A DNA stretch of 64,000 nt, from NCBI GenBank assembly GCA_910576205.1, contig CAJTHL010000011.1, positions 62,001 to 126,000 on the forward strand. Reading direction: 5' to 3'. The position numbers were made by a program, and so were the translations under genes. Positions within the stretch are counted from its first letter, which is position 1. Every line of letters starts with the position of its first letter. The DNA comes from Clostridia bacterium. Lineage in GTDB: Bacteria > Bacillota > Clostridia > Lachnospirales > Lachnospiraceae. The notes under the pieces were generated by a model that saw only the letters and a list, made by a program, of their open reading frames with translations, had not been told where the DNA came from and ran no database searches. Positions 41,589-50,959 of this stretch are shown here, in pieces.

Positions 41589-42377
41589 ATGAAAAAGATT
41601 GACGCTCACTGCCACATTGGAAATTTCGGAAGCTGGGCCGGGGTGGAAAACACGGTTCCCCAGCTCCTTTCACAGATGAAAGAATACGAGATCGAAAAGA
41701 CAATTCTCTGTTCCAAAGATCATACCGGAAACGCTATGGTTCTGGAAGCCTATGAGAACCATCCCCAGCGGTTTATCCCCCTGGTCTACCTGAATCCCCT
41801 GGAGGAAGAAGCGGAAACCTTAAGAAAAATAGAGCATTACATGGACAAAAAAGGCTTCCGGGGTATCAAGCTCAACCCCTTACGTCACGCCTATGTAGCA
41901 GACGACACAGCCCTGGATCCAATTATGGAAGCGGCTGCCGCAAGAAAAGCGCCTGTGTTTATCCACTCCGGCCATCCCCCCTATTCCCTGCCCTGGAGCA
42001 TTGCCCTGCTGGCAGAACGGCACCCGTCCGTAAAGGTCGTTATGATTCATATGGGCCACGGACACGGGGTATACATTGACGCAGCCCTTAAAATGGCAAA
42101 ACGGTATTCCAATATTTACCTGGAAATGTCCGGCATGCCCATGGGGGTAAAAATCAGACAGGCCTACGAGGAAATAGGGCCGGAACGCATTATGTTCGGA
42201 ACAGACTCCCCCTTCCACCATCCTTCTGTGGAAATCCAGAAGGTACTCACCTGCGGCCTTCCTGAGAAAGCCATGGAGCAGGTGTTTTACTACAACGCCC
42301 TCCGGCTGTTTGCGCCTGCTTCCTCCACAAGCCTTCTGGTCAGCTCCTCCGCCACCAGCACCACGGTCTCCTCGTGA
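41589..42377 (+). CDS. Amidohydrolase (amidohydrolase_2 family)
   Basis: The 262-residue TIM-barrel hydrolase carries the metal-binding HCH motif (DAHCHIG), GFRGIKLNP, IHSGH and the catalytic Asp in MFGTDSPFHHPS. It should be a cytoplasmic metal-dependent hydrolase or decarboxylase. It is coupled to the ECF-S gene. The last 29 codons overlap, in antisense, the end of the convergent DUF3786 gene; the resulting Ser/Thr-rich tail (STSLLVSSSATSTTVSS) is not family-like and suggests loss of the original stop codon. Confidence 0.83.
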   Translation: MKKIDAHCHIGNFGSWAGVENTVPQLLSQMKEYEIEKTILCSKDHTGNAMVLEAYENHPQRFIPLVYLNPLEEEAETLRKIEHYMDKKGFRGIKLNPLRHAYVADDTALDPIMEAAAARKAPVFIHSGHPPYSLPWSIALLAERHPSVKVVMIHMGHGHGVYIDAALKMAKRYSNIYLEMSGMPMGVKIRQAYEEIGPERIMFGTDSPFHHPSVEIQKVLTCGLPEKAMEQVFYYNALRLFAPASSTSLLVSSSATSTTVSS

Positions 42378-42928
42378 AGATAATCCGTGATATCCGCGTC
42401 AAAGAGGATATTGGCCTGGGCCTCAAACTCCTCGTCTCTGTCCCAGAAAACCACTGTAAGGGGCATACAGGAAAAGGCATTGATAACAAAGCCCACATCC
42501 CCCTGGGGAATGGGCTTTCCTCCAAGCCTGCGGCATGCATTTGCCAGCTCTTCCATATGCCCCCCGAAAGTCCTGGCAAAGGGCTCCAGAATATTCCGCT
42601 TATAGGCCGCCTCAAAAGGCGCCGCCCGCTTTACCTGGCGGAAGGGTACAAACTCCCCCTTTACCCTGGCCTCCGGCCTGGAATAATAAAACAGGTGGTA
42701 GATGGCCATGGCTGTGTTAAAGGAAATCTCCCGGTCTGACGTCTCTGTAAACGCTATTTCCCCGGTTTTTTTATCCAGGCTGAAACGCTGTTGAAAATAG
42801 ATAATGTAAAGAAACTGCCCGTCTTCCTCCAGGGAAAACCGGGTTTTCAGCTCTTCGTGATCCATGCCTGCAAAAATATCCCGCCATCTCTTCCGGACGG
42901 CCTGGTAGTTATCCACACCTCTCTCCAT
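42290..42928 (-). CDS. DUF3786 protein
   Basis: The 212-residue soluble protein has the DUF3786 pattern: YIIYFQQRFSLDKKTGEI, FNTAMAIYHLFYYSRP, GDVGFVINAFSCMPLTVVFWDRDEEF and ILFDADITDYLHEE. In acetogens and related anaerobes the family is often linked to corrinoid or C1 metabolism genes; function is unproven. It ends inside the convergent amidohydrolase gene. Confidence 0.82.
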   Translation of the reverse strand: MERGVDNYQAVRKRWRDIFAGMDHEELKTRFSLEEDGQFLYIIYFQQRFSLDKKTGEIAFTETSDREISFNTAMAIYHLFYYSRPEARVKGEFVPFRQVKRAAPFEAAYKRNILEPFARTFGGHMEELANACRRLGGKPIPQGDVGFVINAFSCMPLTVVFWDRDEEFEAQANILFDADITDYLHEETVVLVAEELTRRLVEEAGANSRRAL

Positions 42929-42969
42929 TATTTTCCCCTTCCTTCTCTGTCGTTAATATCCCCCGACGT

Positions 42970-44013
42970 TTAGGTCTGTTCCTTAAGCAGTCCCTTCAAC
43001 GCCTTGATGTCCGCCTCCGCAGTCGCCCAGCTTGTGGCAAAGCGCACCACCGTATGGGTATGGTCCGCCTTCTCCCAGAAGCTGAAGGCTACGTGTTTTT
43101 TCAATCTTTCCAGTTCTGTATCTTCCAGAATCACAAACTGCTGGTTCGTGGGGGATTCCAGGTAAAAAGCATACCCCTTTTCCCTAAAACATTCCTTTAA
43201 AAGCTCCGCCATCTCTATGGCATTCCTGCTGATCTTAAAATACAGATCATCCGTAAAGAGCGTATCAAACTGGATACCCAGAAGCCTTCCCTTTGCCAGC
43301 AGAGCCCCGTGCTGCTTGACCATGGTCAGAAAATGGGACGGTATTCCTTTTCCCTGCCCGGGAAAAACCACCGCTTCCCCACACAAAGCTCCCACCTTTG
43401 TCCCCCCTATGTAAAAAGCGTCGCAGCACCGGGCAATAAGAGGTAACGTCACATCCGTATCACGGCTCATAAGGCCATAGCCCAGGCGGGCCCCATCCAT
43501 ATACAGGGGAATGTTGTATTTTTTGCAGACCCGGGAAATCCCGGTCAGCTCCTCTTTGCTGTACAGCGTCCCATACTCTGTAGGATGGGAAATATACACC
43601 ATTCCGGGAAACACCATATGTTCATGGTTTTCGTCCTGCCAGAATCCCTCCAGGTAAGCCTCCAGCTCCCCGGCGCAGATTTTTCCCTGGCGCTCCGGAA
43701 TTTCCAGGACCTTGTGGCCCGTATATTCAATGGCTCCCGCCTCGTGGACGCTTACATGGCCCGTAACTGCCGCTACGACCCCCTCGTAGGGCTTTAGCAT
43801 AGTATCAATTACAATCTGGTTTGTCTGGGTGCCTCCCACCAGAAAAAATACGTCTCCCTGGGAGCACTCACAGGCATCCAGGATTTTCCTCCCTGCGCTC
43901 TCACAGTAAGGGTCGCTTCCATACCCGGAAACAGGCTCCATATTTGTTTCCAGAAGGCGCTTCAGAATTTCCGGGTGAGCCCCCTGGATATAATCGCTCT
44001 CAAACGACAACAT
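42970..44013 (-). CDS. Threonine aldolase-like PLP enzyme (beta-eliminating lyase family)
   Basis: The 347-residue fold-type I PLP enzyme has the pyridoxal lysine in YIGGTKVGALCGEAVV, DGARLGYGL for the PLP-binding Asp, and the N-terminal GYGSDPYCESAGRKI region. Low-specificity threonine aldolases cleave L-threonine to glycine and acetaldehyde; related enzymes act on other beta-hydroxy amino acids. The start has AGGAGG upstream. It is divergent from the tRNA-Val gene. Confidence 0.85.
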   Translation of the reverse strand: MLSFESDYIQGAHPEILKRLLETNMEPVSGYGSDPYCESAGRKILDACECSQGDVFFLVGGTQTNQIVIDTMLKPYEGVVAAVTGHVSVHEAGAIEYTGHKVLEIPERQGKICAGELEAYLEGFWQDENHEHMVFPGMVYISHPTEYGTLYSKEELTGISRVCKKYNIPLYMDGARLGYGLMSRDTDVTLPLIARCCDAFYIGGTKVGALCGEAVVFPGQGKGIPSHFLTMVKQHGALLAKGRLLGIQFDTLFTDDLYFKISRNAIEMAELLKECFREKGYAFYLESPTNQQFVILEDTELERLKKHVAFSFWEKADHTHTVVRFATSWATAEADIKALKGLLKEQT

Positions 44014-44027
44014 TTTTTATCCTCCTG

Positions 44028-44057
44028 TTGCACAATCCATGATGGTTATGTTATAAT
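44028..44057 (+). promoter_or_regulatory. Promoter of tRNA-Val
   Basis: TTGCAC (44028-44033) and TATAAT (44052-44057) with 18-base spacing, ten bases before the tRNA. Confidence 0.65.
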
Positions 44058-44066
44058 ACATCTGAT

Positions 44067-44139
44067 GGAGACATAGCTCAGCTGGGAGAGCATCTGCTTG
44101 ACGTGTAGAGGGTCGCAGGTTCGAGTCCTGTTGTCTCCA
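44067..44139 (+). tRNA. tRNA-Val(GAC)
   Basis: Cloverleaf with acceptor GGAGACA/TGTCTCC, D arm GCTC...GAGC, anticodon arm TCTGC-TTGACGT-GTAGA giving anticodon GAC, and a T arm with GTTCGAGTC. CCA is not encoded. An inverted repeat (AATCCGAA/TTCGGATT) follows. Confidence 0.93.
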
Positions 44140-44307
44140 TAAATCCGGATAATCCGAATCTTATTCCACCAGGAAACAGGTTCGGATTTCCTGCTGTCAA
44201 CCGGGATTCCGGCTGGCATTTTTGCAATTATAACAGACATGGGAAAAGGCGTCAAGCCGCCGGAAAACCTTATTTTTCCCATGTTAACGAAAAGGAGAGA
44301 TCAGAAC

Positions 44308-46335
44308 GTGAACGGGAAAAATTCAGCCTCCCGTAACCAGGGAATCAGAAGAAGTCTTGACAGACGGATATTGAGAAGCACAACCCTCAATATTCTGGTA
44401 TTGGTAATCGTTTGCTGTGTGATTATGGCGTTTTCCCTGCAATCTCTTGCAAACAGTATTCTGCTTGACAGCCTGCAGCCTATGGCGCGACAGTCGGCGA
44501 AAACTGTGGAGGCCAATATCCACATGCTGGCAGACCGGATGATGACGATTGCGGGAGATTCCCGTATGAATCCGGATGCCGGAGATGAAGCACAGGGTAC
44601 ACAGCTTAATGCTGCATCGCTCCAGGCAAGCCGTCAAGAGGTCCTGACTGAGGCGGCCGAAATCTATGAATTTTACACTATTGCCCTATATGACCTGGAC
44701 GGCGGTCTGATTCAGGGGATCAACCACACGCCGGAGAGCCTGGACAGCAGTTTTTTTGCTCTTCTTAAGGAGACGGACAATCTGACTACCTGCTCCTCCA
44801 CGATTTTCCAGGATACGCTTGGTATTACTATGGGCATGCCTGTAAAGGAAAACGGCGAGACCATTCTCTACCTGGTTGGTGTTTACAAATATGACGCGCT
44901 GGATGATGTGCTGGACAGCATTAATCTGGGCAAGGAAGGTATGGCCTATATGGTCAACCGGGAGGGAATCGTTACCGGGCATCCGGACGAAGCCCTGGCG
45001 CGGGCTGGCACTACGCTGGCACAGCTTAACGGCGGGCAAAAGGATGCTCTTGATCGTGTGACTACAGGGGAAACCGGAGCCACGGAATTTTCCATTGACG
45101 GTGAAGTCATGCTGGTGGCCTTTTCGCCTATCCGTGGTACCCAGTGGTCCCTGGTTATCCAGATTCCCAAGTCGGATTACAACCATTTTATCAACGGAGC
45201 CATGCTGGTGGCAATACTGTCCACCCTGGCAGTTCTGATTATCTCTATTCTGCTTGTCCTGCGTCTGGCCAGGTCTATTTCCAGGCCGGTCAAAAGCGTT
45301 ACAAGCCGGATGGTGGGCCTCTCAGACGGCGATCTGCATACGGAAGTAGCGCTTGTCCATTCCGGAGATGAGCTGGAGATTATGACCAAGACCCTGGACG
45401 AAACTGTGGAGAGCGTTAACCGGTACATATCCGATATCCAGCAGGTGCTGACCCAGGTGGCAAAAGGCAATCTTTGCGTCACCTCCCAGGTGGACTACAA
45501 AGGAGATTTTGCCTTAATTAAATCCAGCCTGCGTACCATTATCAAGTCCATGAATGAAACCATTGTAGGCTTTAGCGCCGCAGCCTCCCGCCTTACCGAT
45601 ATGTCCGAAGAGCTAAGCGGCCAGTCCGTCCAGCTTCATCAGGCATCTCTGGAACAGAACCAGTCCACGGAAGAACTGGTTCATGAGGTCTCCCGTGTGA
45701 AGGAGCGTCTGGAAAGCGTAACAAAAAGCAGCAGCCAGACACGCGCCAAAACAGAGGAAATTACCCAATGCGTCCAGGAAGCCAACACCCGCATGGATTC
45801 CCTGTCCGGCGCCATGGATAATATCAGCGCAAACGCCCAGGAAATCACAAAGATCGCCAAGGCTATTGAGGATATCGCCTTCCAGACAAGTATTCTGGCT
45901 ATCAATGCCTCCGTAGAGGCAGCCCGGGCTGGAACCGCCGGAAAAGGCTTTGCCGTGGTGGCAAATGAAGTCAAGGAGCTGGCAGCCAAAAGCGCCCAGG
46001 CGGCACAGAGCGCCACAGATATGGTCAGCGGCACAAGAACCATTATCCAGACCGGCGTGGAGCTGACTGCGGAAACCGCCGACTCCCTTCACGCCATTTC
46101 CTCTGTATCCAGTGAGATCAACACAATTTCCGATCACCTGGTGGCAGCGGTACAGGGACAGGAGAGTGCTCTGGTCATAATGGAAGAGCGGATTGAAACC
46201 ATTTCCGCCATTGCCGACCGGAACCTGCAAAATGCCAGCGGGACAGAACAGTCCAGCGGTCTGCTGGCAAGGGAAGCCGAAGCTCTCCAGGCCCAGGTGA
46301 AAAAATTTATTTTGAAGGAGGGACGTGACGCATGA
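44308..46335 (+). CDS. Methyl-accepting chemotaxis protein with extracytoplasmic Cache-type sensor
   Basis: The 675-residue protein has a first helix near residues 27-50, an extracellular domain of about 250 residues ending in a Cache-like half ([23 protein letters not shown]). A second helix ([18 protein letters not shown]), a HAMP domain and a long signalling coil with the hairpin tip [25 protein letters not shown] complete it. I place the start at the GTG at 44308 because AAAGGAG lies ten bases upstream; earlier Met codons lack a site. Its stop overlaps the start of a flavin-binding lipoprotein gene, hinting that the receptor may report on redox conditions. Confidence 0.9.
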   Translation: MNGKNSASRNQGIRRSLDRRILRSTTLNILVLVIVCCVIMAFSLQSLANSILLDSLQPMARQSAKTVEANIHMLADRMMTIAGDSRMNPDAGDEAQGTQLNAASLQASRQEVLTEAAEIYEFYTIALYDLDGGLIQGINHTPESLDSSFFALLKETDNLTTCSSTIFQDTLGITMGMPVKENGETILYLVGVYKYDALDDVLDSINLGKEGMAYMVNREGIVTGHPDEALARAGTTLAQLNGGQKDALDRVTTGETGATEFSIDGEVMLVAFSPIRGTQWSLVIQIPKSDYNHFINGAMLVAILSTLAVLIISILLVLRLARSISRPVKSVTSRMVGLSDGDLHTEVALVHSGDELEIMTKTLDETVESVNRYISDIQQVLTQVAKGNLCVTSQVDYKGDFALIKSSLRTIIKSMNETIVGFSAAASRLTDMSEELSGQSVQLHQASLEQNQSTEELVHEVSRVKERLESVTKSSSQTRAKTEEITQCVQEANTRMDSLSGAMDNISANAQEITKIAKAIEDIAFQTSILAINASVEAARAGTAGKGFAVVANEVKELAAKSAQAAQSATDMVSGTRTIIQTGVELTAETADSLHAISSVSSEINTISDHLVAAVQGQESALVIMEERIETISAIADRNLQNASGTEQSSGLLAREAEALQAQVKKFILKEGRDA

Positions 46336-46772
46336 AACGGATATTAAGCCTGGTCCTGCTTCTGTTAATGCTTGTTTCGCTGACAGCCTGCGGCAATAAA
46401 ACAGAGTTAAAGGATGGATATTATACAGCCCAGGCCGCTGAATTTAGTCACGGCTGGAAGGAATATATTACGATTTTAGTCAAAGGCGGAAGCATAGTCT
46501 CTGTAGAGTACAATGCCGAAAACGCCAGCGGTTTTATCAAGAGCTGGGATAATGCCTACATGCAGAATATGCTCCACTCCAACGGCACTTATCCCAATGA
46601 GTATACCCGCTACTACGCCGGACAACTCCTGGAAGGGCAGGGTAATAAGGACATTGATGCCCTTACGGGCGCCACTTCCTCCTATAGCTCTTTTCAGAAG
46701 CTGGCAGAGGCTGTGCTGGAACAGGCCCAGAAAGGGGATTCCAGTATTGTAATTGTGGACACGGAAAAATAA
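46332..46772 (+). CDS. FMN-binding-domain lipoprotein, probably flavinylated
   Basis: The 146-residue protein has a lipoprotein signal (LVSLTAC, Cys at 19) and a single FMN-binding domain ([30 protein letters not shown]). [14 protein letters not shown] contains the D..TGAT motif to which ApbE attaches FMN covalently through Thr. It would sit on the outer face of the membrane and carry electrons or sense redox state. It overlaps the chemoreceptor stop by four bases, so the two are co-translated. No ApbE gene is in the window. Confidence 0.88.
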   Translation: MKRILSLVLLLLMLVSLTACGNKTELKDGYYTAQAAEFSHGWKEYITILVKGGSIVSVEYNAENASGFIKSWDNAYMQNMLHSNGTYPNEYTRYYAGQLLEGQGNKDIDALTGATSSYSSFQKLAEAVLEQAQKGDSSIVIVDTEK

Positions 46773-46786
46773 ACAGAAGCCATGTA

Positions 46787-46852
46787 AGACAGCCGTCAGA
46801 TTTTCAAAGCTTAGGGCAGAGAAAATGTGACGGCTGTCTCTCTTTTATTTTT
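46787..46852. terminator. Bidirectional terminator
   Basis: AGACAGCCGTCA (46787-46798) and TGACGGCTGTCT (46828-46839) are perfect 12-base arms followed by a T-rich run, between convergent genes. Confidence 0.8.
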
Positions 46853-47177
46853 TACTGCAAAGATCATAGCTTTCCGCAATCATCCGCTTTATTTCTTTGG
46901 AAGGAATCGTTCCGTCCAGTATGATGGAATTCCAGTGGGTCTTGTTCATATGGTACCCTGGCACCACGGAGGTATAGGCCTCCCGCCAGAATTCCCGCCA
47001 CTGGGGGTCACATTTCACATTGACCCAGATATGCTCCTCCCGCTCATAAATCCAGGCAAATATCCGCTGACTGGCGCGGATACGCATACACGTCCAGGCG
47101 GGGTCATGAAAGGGATAGTCCTCAAACACATCTGGAAATGTGAGACAGTACCGGATAGCCTCTTTTCTGGTTTTCAT
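46845..47177 (-). CDS. MmcQ/YjbR family protein
   Basis: The 110-residue protein is a typical short YjbR: KTRKEAIRYCLTFPDVFEDYPF, then WIYEREEHIWVNVKCDPQ, VPGYHMNKTHWNSIILDG. The fold resembles DNA-binding or type III chaperone-like folds; function is unknown. The Met at 47177 overlaps the stop of the preceding gene by four bases, giving a coupled pair. The upstream frame extension lies inside that gene. Confidence 0.88.
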   Translation of the reverse strand: MKTRKEAIRYCLTFPDVFEDYPFHDPAWTCMRIRASQRIFAWIYEREEHIWVNVKCDPQWREFWREAYTSVVPGYHMNKTHWNSIILDGTIPSKEIKRMIAESYDLCSKK

Positions 47178-48103
47178 ACGCCAAACCCCCGCCTTTTCAG
47201 CTCCGCAGCCACCTTTTTGTACATGGGAAGTTCTACGCCGTACCGCTCTCCCATACACACCACCTCAAATATAAGCCCGTCCATCTCGGACATTTTCCCC
47301 TTCTCCACGTCCCTCTGCATGGAGGTGGAGGCCTCTGGAGCCAGGTCGTCCAGGATTTTCAGATTTGTACTTACCACGTCCACCTCAAAGTGAAGTCCCA
47401 TGGCATTTGCCAGGGTATCAATCTCCCCCACCAGAGCGGCAAACAGATCCCGAATTTCCCCGGGCTTTTGCATTTTTCCGGCATTTACCCCGTAATACTG
47501 CCCACAGGCCGCCGCCGGGGACACATAGGAAAATTTTTGCAGGGCGTCCCGCTGGATATTCTCCGAGAGTATGCCCTCAATGCCGCTGTCATCCAGGTCT
47601 CTTTTTATGTCCGCCAGAACGGGACGGTATTCCCTGGGACATCGCACCCCATACACCACCCGGAAGATATCTCCTTTCTGCCACAGATACCCGGGCTTTC
47701 TGATCTCCGCCGCTATGTAAATACAGCCATCTGTTACCAGAAGTCCGGGAAGCTCTTTTTGCAGATGTCCTCCTGTTCCATAAATATTTAAAATGGGAAT
47801 TACCACCGTATCCGGCTTTGCCACCCTGCGGATAAAGGGTACGGTGTCCTCCAGGGAGTACCCCTTTACACAGACAAAAACCACGTCCGGGTTTTCCCCG
47901 TAATGCTCCATATCGCAGGCCTTCACGGGCTTTACCGTGTAATTTCCCTTTTTTGTGGTCTCCATGCGAAGGCCATCCGCCTGCATGGCCTCCAGATGAG
48001 CCCCCCGCGCTATGAGCGTCACATCCTTTCCTGCCTCCGTCATATAGGCTCCTATACAGCCGCCTGTGCCTCCTGCGCCGATTACCAGATATTTCATTTC
48101 CAT
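47174..48103 (-). CDS. Ketopantoate reductase family protein (PanE/ApbA-like)
   Basis: The 309-residue protein has the N-terminal NADP-binding motif YLVIGAGGTGGCIGAYM, VVFVCVKGY and the C-terminal helical domain ending with SEMDGLIFEVVCMGERYGVELP. PanE reduces ketopantoate to pantoate for coenzyme A, but many paralogues have other 2-oxoacid substrates. No pantothenate genes are next to it, so I leave the symbol open. Confidence 0.83.
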   Translation of the reverse strand: MEMKYLVIGAGGTGGCIGAYMTEAGKDVTLIARGAHLEAMQADGLRMETTKKGNYTVKPVKACDMEHYGENPDVVFVCVKGYSLEDTVPFIRRVAKPDTVVIPILNIYGTGGHLQKELPGLLVTDGCIYIAAEIRKPGYLWQKGDIFRVVYGVRCPREYRPVLADIKRDLDDSGIEGILSENIQRDALQKFSYVSPAAACGQYYGVNAGKMQKPGEIRDLFAALVGEIDTLANAMGLHFEVDVVSTNLKILDDLAPEASTSMQRDVEKGKMSEMDGLIFEVVCMGERYGVELPMYKKVAAELKRRGFGV

Positions 48104-48187
48104 GTTCCCCTTTCCGTTTCTCTATCAGAATCTATGCAAAGCTCTTTTTGTTTTGTCACGAATAGCGCGACGTCTGTTCCTTAAGTC

Positions 48188-50959
48188 TTACCGTTCTCCC
48201 CGGATTTCCACCCGGCTTCCTCCCGTGCGGTCCTTCCTTACCACAATCTGGCGGTCAATTTTTTCCTTCAGCTCACCTACATGGGAGATAATTCCCACCA
48301 GACGACGCCCCTCTGTCAGACCTGCTAGCGCTTTTACTGCCTGCTGCAGGGATTCCTCATCCAGGGAACCGAAACCCTCGTCCACAAACATAGTGTCCAG
48401 GCGAATGCCTCCGGCCATGGACTGGATTTCATCAGACAGTCCCAGCGCCAGGGAAAGGGCCGCCTTGAAGGACTCCCCGCCGGAGAGGGTTTTTACACTG
48501 CGCCAGGTACCGTTGTAATGGTCGATTACATCCAGCTCCAGGCCGCTCTGGTGTCTGTTGTCGTCTGCTTCCCGGCGGCGTCTCAGCTCATACTGGCCGC
48601 CGGACATCACCATAAACCGCAGGTTGGCCCGGTCAATAATCCGCTCAAAGTATTTCATCTGGATATATGTTTCCAGCTTAATTCTTTCCTTCCCGGTAAT
48701 ATTTCCGCTGGCTGTATTGTACAATGCATTTACCCGGCTCCATTGTTTCTCTGTGTCTACAAGAAGGTCTGCCTGCTCCCTGATTTTGCTTAAAGCCATG
48801 GAATTGATCTCCATGCGGGATCTTACCTTGTTAAGCTCCTCCCGAAGCAGCCCACACTGCCCCCTTAAGGCGTCCCTCTCCCGGGTTTTCTCTTCCATAT
48901 CCAGTGAGGGCGCGTCTTTTATCTGCTCCTCAAGGGATGCAATCCTTCCCTTGATACCGTTCATCTCGTCATTTCCGGCAAGATAGGCTTTTTTTGCCTC
49001 CTCATATGCCTTCTGAAGGGCCTCTGTCCTGGCAGTCAGCGCAATAAGGGCTTCCTCCGCCTGCTCCCTGTTTTCCAGGTCCAGTTCTTTTTCCTGCTTT
49101 TCTATATCTGCCCGGAGATACTCTCTCTCCCTCTCCTTCAAGATAAGTTCTTTTTCTTTGTCAGCAATGTTTTGTTGCATTTTGTCAATTTTCTTTTCCT
49201 TTTGGGGAAGCTCCCTGTCAATTTCCCGTTTCCTTTCCAGGCGCTGTTTCTCTGCCTGTATCTGTCCCTCCAGCTCTGTTAACCGCGCGCTTATCTCCCC
49301 AAGCTTTTGCTTCACCCTTTCCCGGGCGTTCTCAAGGGAAATGCCGCTTACCGGCTCCCCAAGGCTTTGTTCAATTTCCCTTCCCTTTGCCTCCGCCTGT
49401 CCTCCTGCCCTCCCGGCGGAGGCGCTTTTCTCCGAGGCCTCCTTCTGGGCCTTTTCACTGGCTTTTCTGGCTTTTTCCAATTCTCCCCCAGTTGGAAGCC
49501 CAGTGGATTCCCCTGCTGGGGACGGATGCTCTCTGGAACCGCAAACCGGACAGGGCTCGTTTTCCAAAAGCTCCTTAGCCAGGACGCCTGCCTGGCCGTC
49601 AAGGAATATCCGGTTCTTTGCCGTGTATTGCGCCGTAAGCTTTTCCGCTCTGGCGGAAAGCAGGCGGTATTCCTCCTGTTCCCTCCTGTATTCTTCCAGA
49701 AGACACTCATAAATTCCCAGATCCTCCCAGATCTTGTGGTATCGGTCTGCCTTCCCCTCCCAGTTTTTTTTCTCCCCGGCCAGACGTTCCAGACAGATTT
49801 CCACGGATTCCAGTTGCCGGCTTTCTTTTTCCAGGGCGTCAAGCTCTTCCTTTGCGGTTTCCAGAGCTTCCCTCTGGGTTTTGCCCTCGCTTCGCAGATT
49901 TTCCAGCTCTTTCTCCTCCCCAAGGAGCCTTTTTTTCAAGGTTTCCAGCTCCCCATACCGGGAAAGCTGTCTATTAAGAAGGGCCGCCCTGGCCTTAAGG
50001 CCCTCAAGCTCTGGCCGCCTCTCCTTTTCCGCCTCATAGGCCTCCTTCTGCTTTAGGAGAACCGCTTCCCTTTCTCTTCGTGCTTCTCTGGCTTCCAGGA
50101 GCGAAGCCCTGGCCTTTTCTATTCCGGCCGCCTTTCCAAGGAGCTCATTAAGCCGTTCCGCCTCCTCCTCCAGATTTTTGATCTTCTGAAAAAGCTTTTC
50201 CGCCTCCTCCTTGTCCTGCCGCCCGGTTTTTTCTAAAAGGGCCATGACATCCCCTGTTAAGAGCTCTCCCTTCCATGCCCTGGAAAACGCTTTGTAAAAG
50301 GGCGATTCCTCCTCACACCGGACGCCAGCTATATACTGCCTCACGCTTTGTCCAAGCCTGTCCCACTCCTTTGCCAGAGCCGCGGCTTCCTGCCTTAGGC
50401 AGTCCTGGAGCTCCCGGAAGGGCCCGGTCTTAAAGATCTTACGGAAAATATTTATCTTCTCTTCCGTGGACGCAAATAAGAGCCGCAGGAAATCTCCCTG
50501 GGCAATCATGGCAATCTGGGCAAACTGTTCCCGGTCAATGCCCAGAATTTCTTTTATGGCGGCGTTTACCTCCCGCACCTTGGTAACCCTTCTCCCGTCC
50601 GGAAATTGAAGCTCCGCCTCCGCCCGCTGCAGCGTCATGCCGCCTCCCCGCCTGGCCGGACGCTCAAACTCCGGGTTTCTCTTTACCGTATAACGCTTTT
50701 CCCCATAGGCAAAGGTAAGCTCCACCTCCGTAGGCGTATCCGGCAACGCGTATTTGGAGCGCAGCATTACCGGCTCCCGGTCTTTCCCGCTGGCCTCCCC
50801 GTAGAGGGCAAAGGTAATGGCGTCAAATAATGTGGTTTTTCCCGCTCCTGTATCTCCCGTAATAAGATACAGGCCGCTCTCCCCCAGCCTGTCCATTTCC
50901 AGTACGGTTTTTCCCGCATAAGGTCCGAAGGCAGACATGGTTAATGTTACCGGCCTCAT
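48188..50959 (-). CDS. sbcC: Exonuclease SbcC subunit
   Basis: The 923-residue protein is a Rad50-type ATPase: Walker A GDTGAGKTTLFDA at about residues 35-47, long coiled coils of Glu/Lys/Arg-rich heptads, the zinc-hook CPVCGSREHP in the middle, and C-terminal signature SGGESFKAALSLALGLSDE with Walker B TMFVDEGFGSLD. With SbcD it opens and degrades DNA hairpins and ends. The ATG at 50959 overlaps the sbcD stop, so the pair is coupled; GGAGGAAG precedes it. Confidence 0.95.
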   Translation of the reverse strand: MRPVTLTMSAFGPYAGKTVLEMDRLGESGLYLITGDTGAGKTTLFDAITFALYGEASGKDREPVMLRSKYALPDTPTEVELTFAYGEKRYTVKRNPEFERPARRGGGMTLQRAEAELQFPDGRRVTKVREVNAAIKEILGIDREQFAQIAMIAQGDFLRLLFASTEEKINIFRKIFKTGPFRELQDCLRQEAAALAKEWDRLGQSVRQYIAGVRCEEESPFYKAFSRAWKGELLTGDVMALLEKTGRQDKEEAEKLFQKIKNLEEEAERLNELLGKAAGIEKARASLLEAREARREREAVLLKQKEAYEAEKERRPELEGLKARAALLNRQLSRYGELETLKKRLLGEEKELENLRSEGKTQREALETAKEELDALEKESRQLESVEICLERLAGEKKNWEGKADRYHKIWEDLGIYECLLEEYRREQEEYRLLSARAEKLTAQYTAKNRIFLDGQAGVLAKELLENEPCPVCGSREHPSPAGESTGLPTGGELEKARKASEKAQKEASEKSASAGRAGGQAEAKGREIEQSLGEPVSGISLENARERVKQKLGEISARLTELEGQIQAEKQRLERKREIDRELPQKEKKIDKMQQNIADKEKELILKEREREYLRADIEKQEKELDLENREQAEEALIALTARTEALQKAYEEAKKAYLAGNDEMNGIKGRIASLEEQIKDAPSLDMEEKTRERDALRGQCGLLREELNKVRSRMEINSMALSKIREQADLLVDTEKQWSRVNALYNTASGNITGKERIKLETYIQMKYFERIIDRANLRFMVMSGGQYELRRRREADDNRHQSGLELDVIDHYNGTWRSVKTLSGGESFKAALSLALGLSDEIQSMAGGIRLDTMFVDEGFGSLDEESLQQAVKALAGLTEGRRLVGIISHVGELKEKIDRQIVVRKDRTGGSRVEIRGER

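Noticed and set aside
44046..44282. Minus-strand frame reading NRTRTCDPLHVKQMLSQLSYVS
   Set aside because: This is the well-known false protein obtained by translating the complement of a tRNA gene; here it covers tRNA-Val(GAC).
49158..50056. Long Ser/Phe/Leu-rich plus-strand frames opposite sbcC
   Set aside because: They are the complement of the Glu/Lys/Arg coiled coil of SbcC, which lacks stops in antisense.
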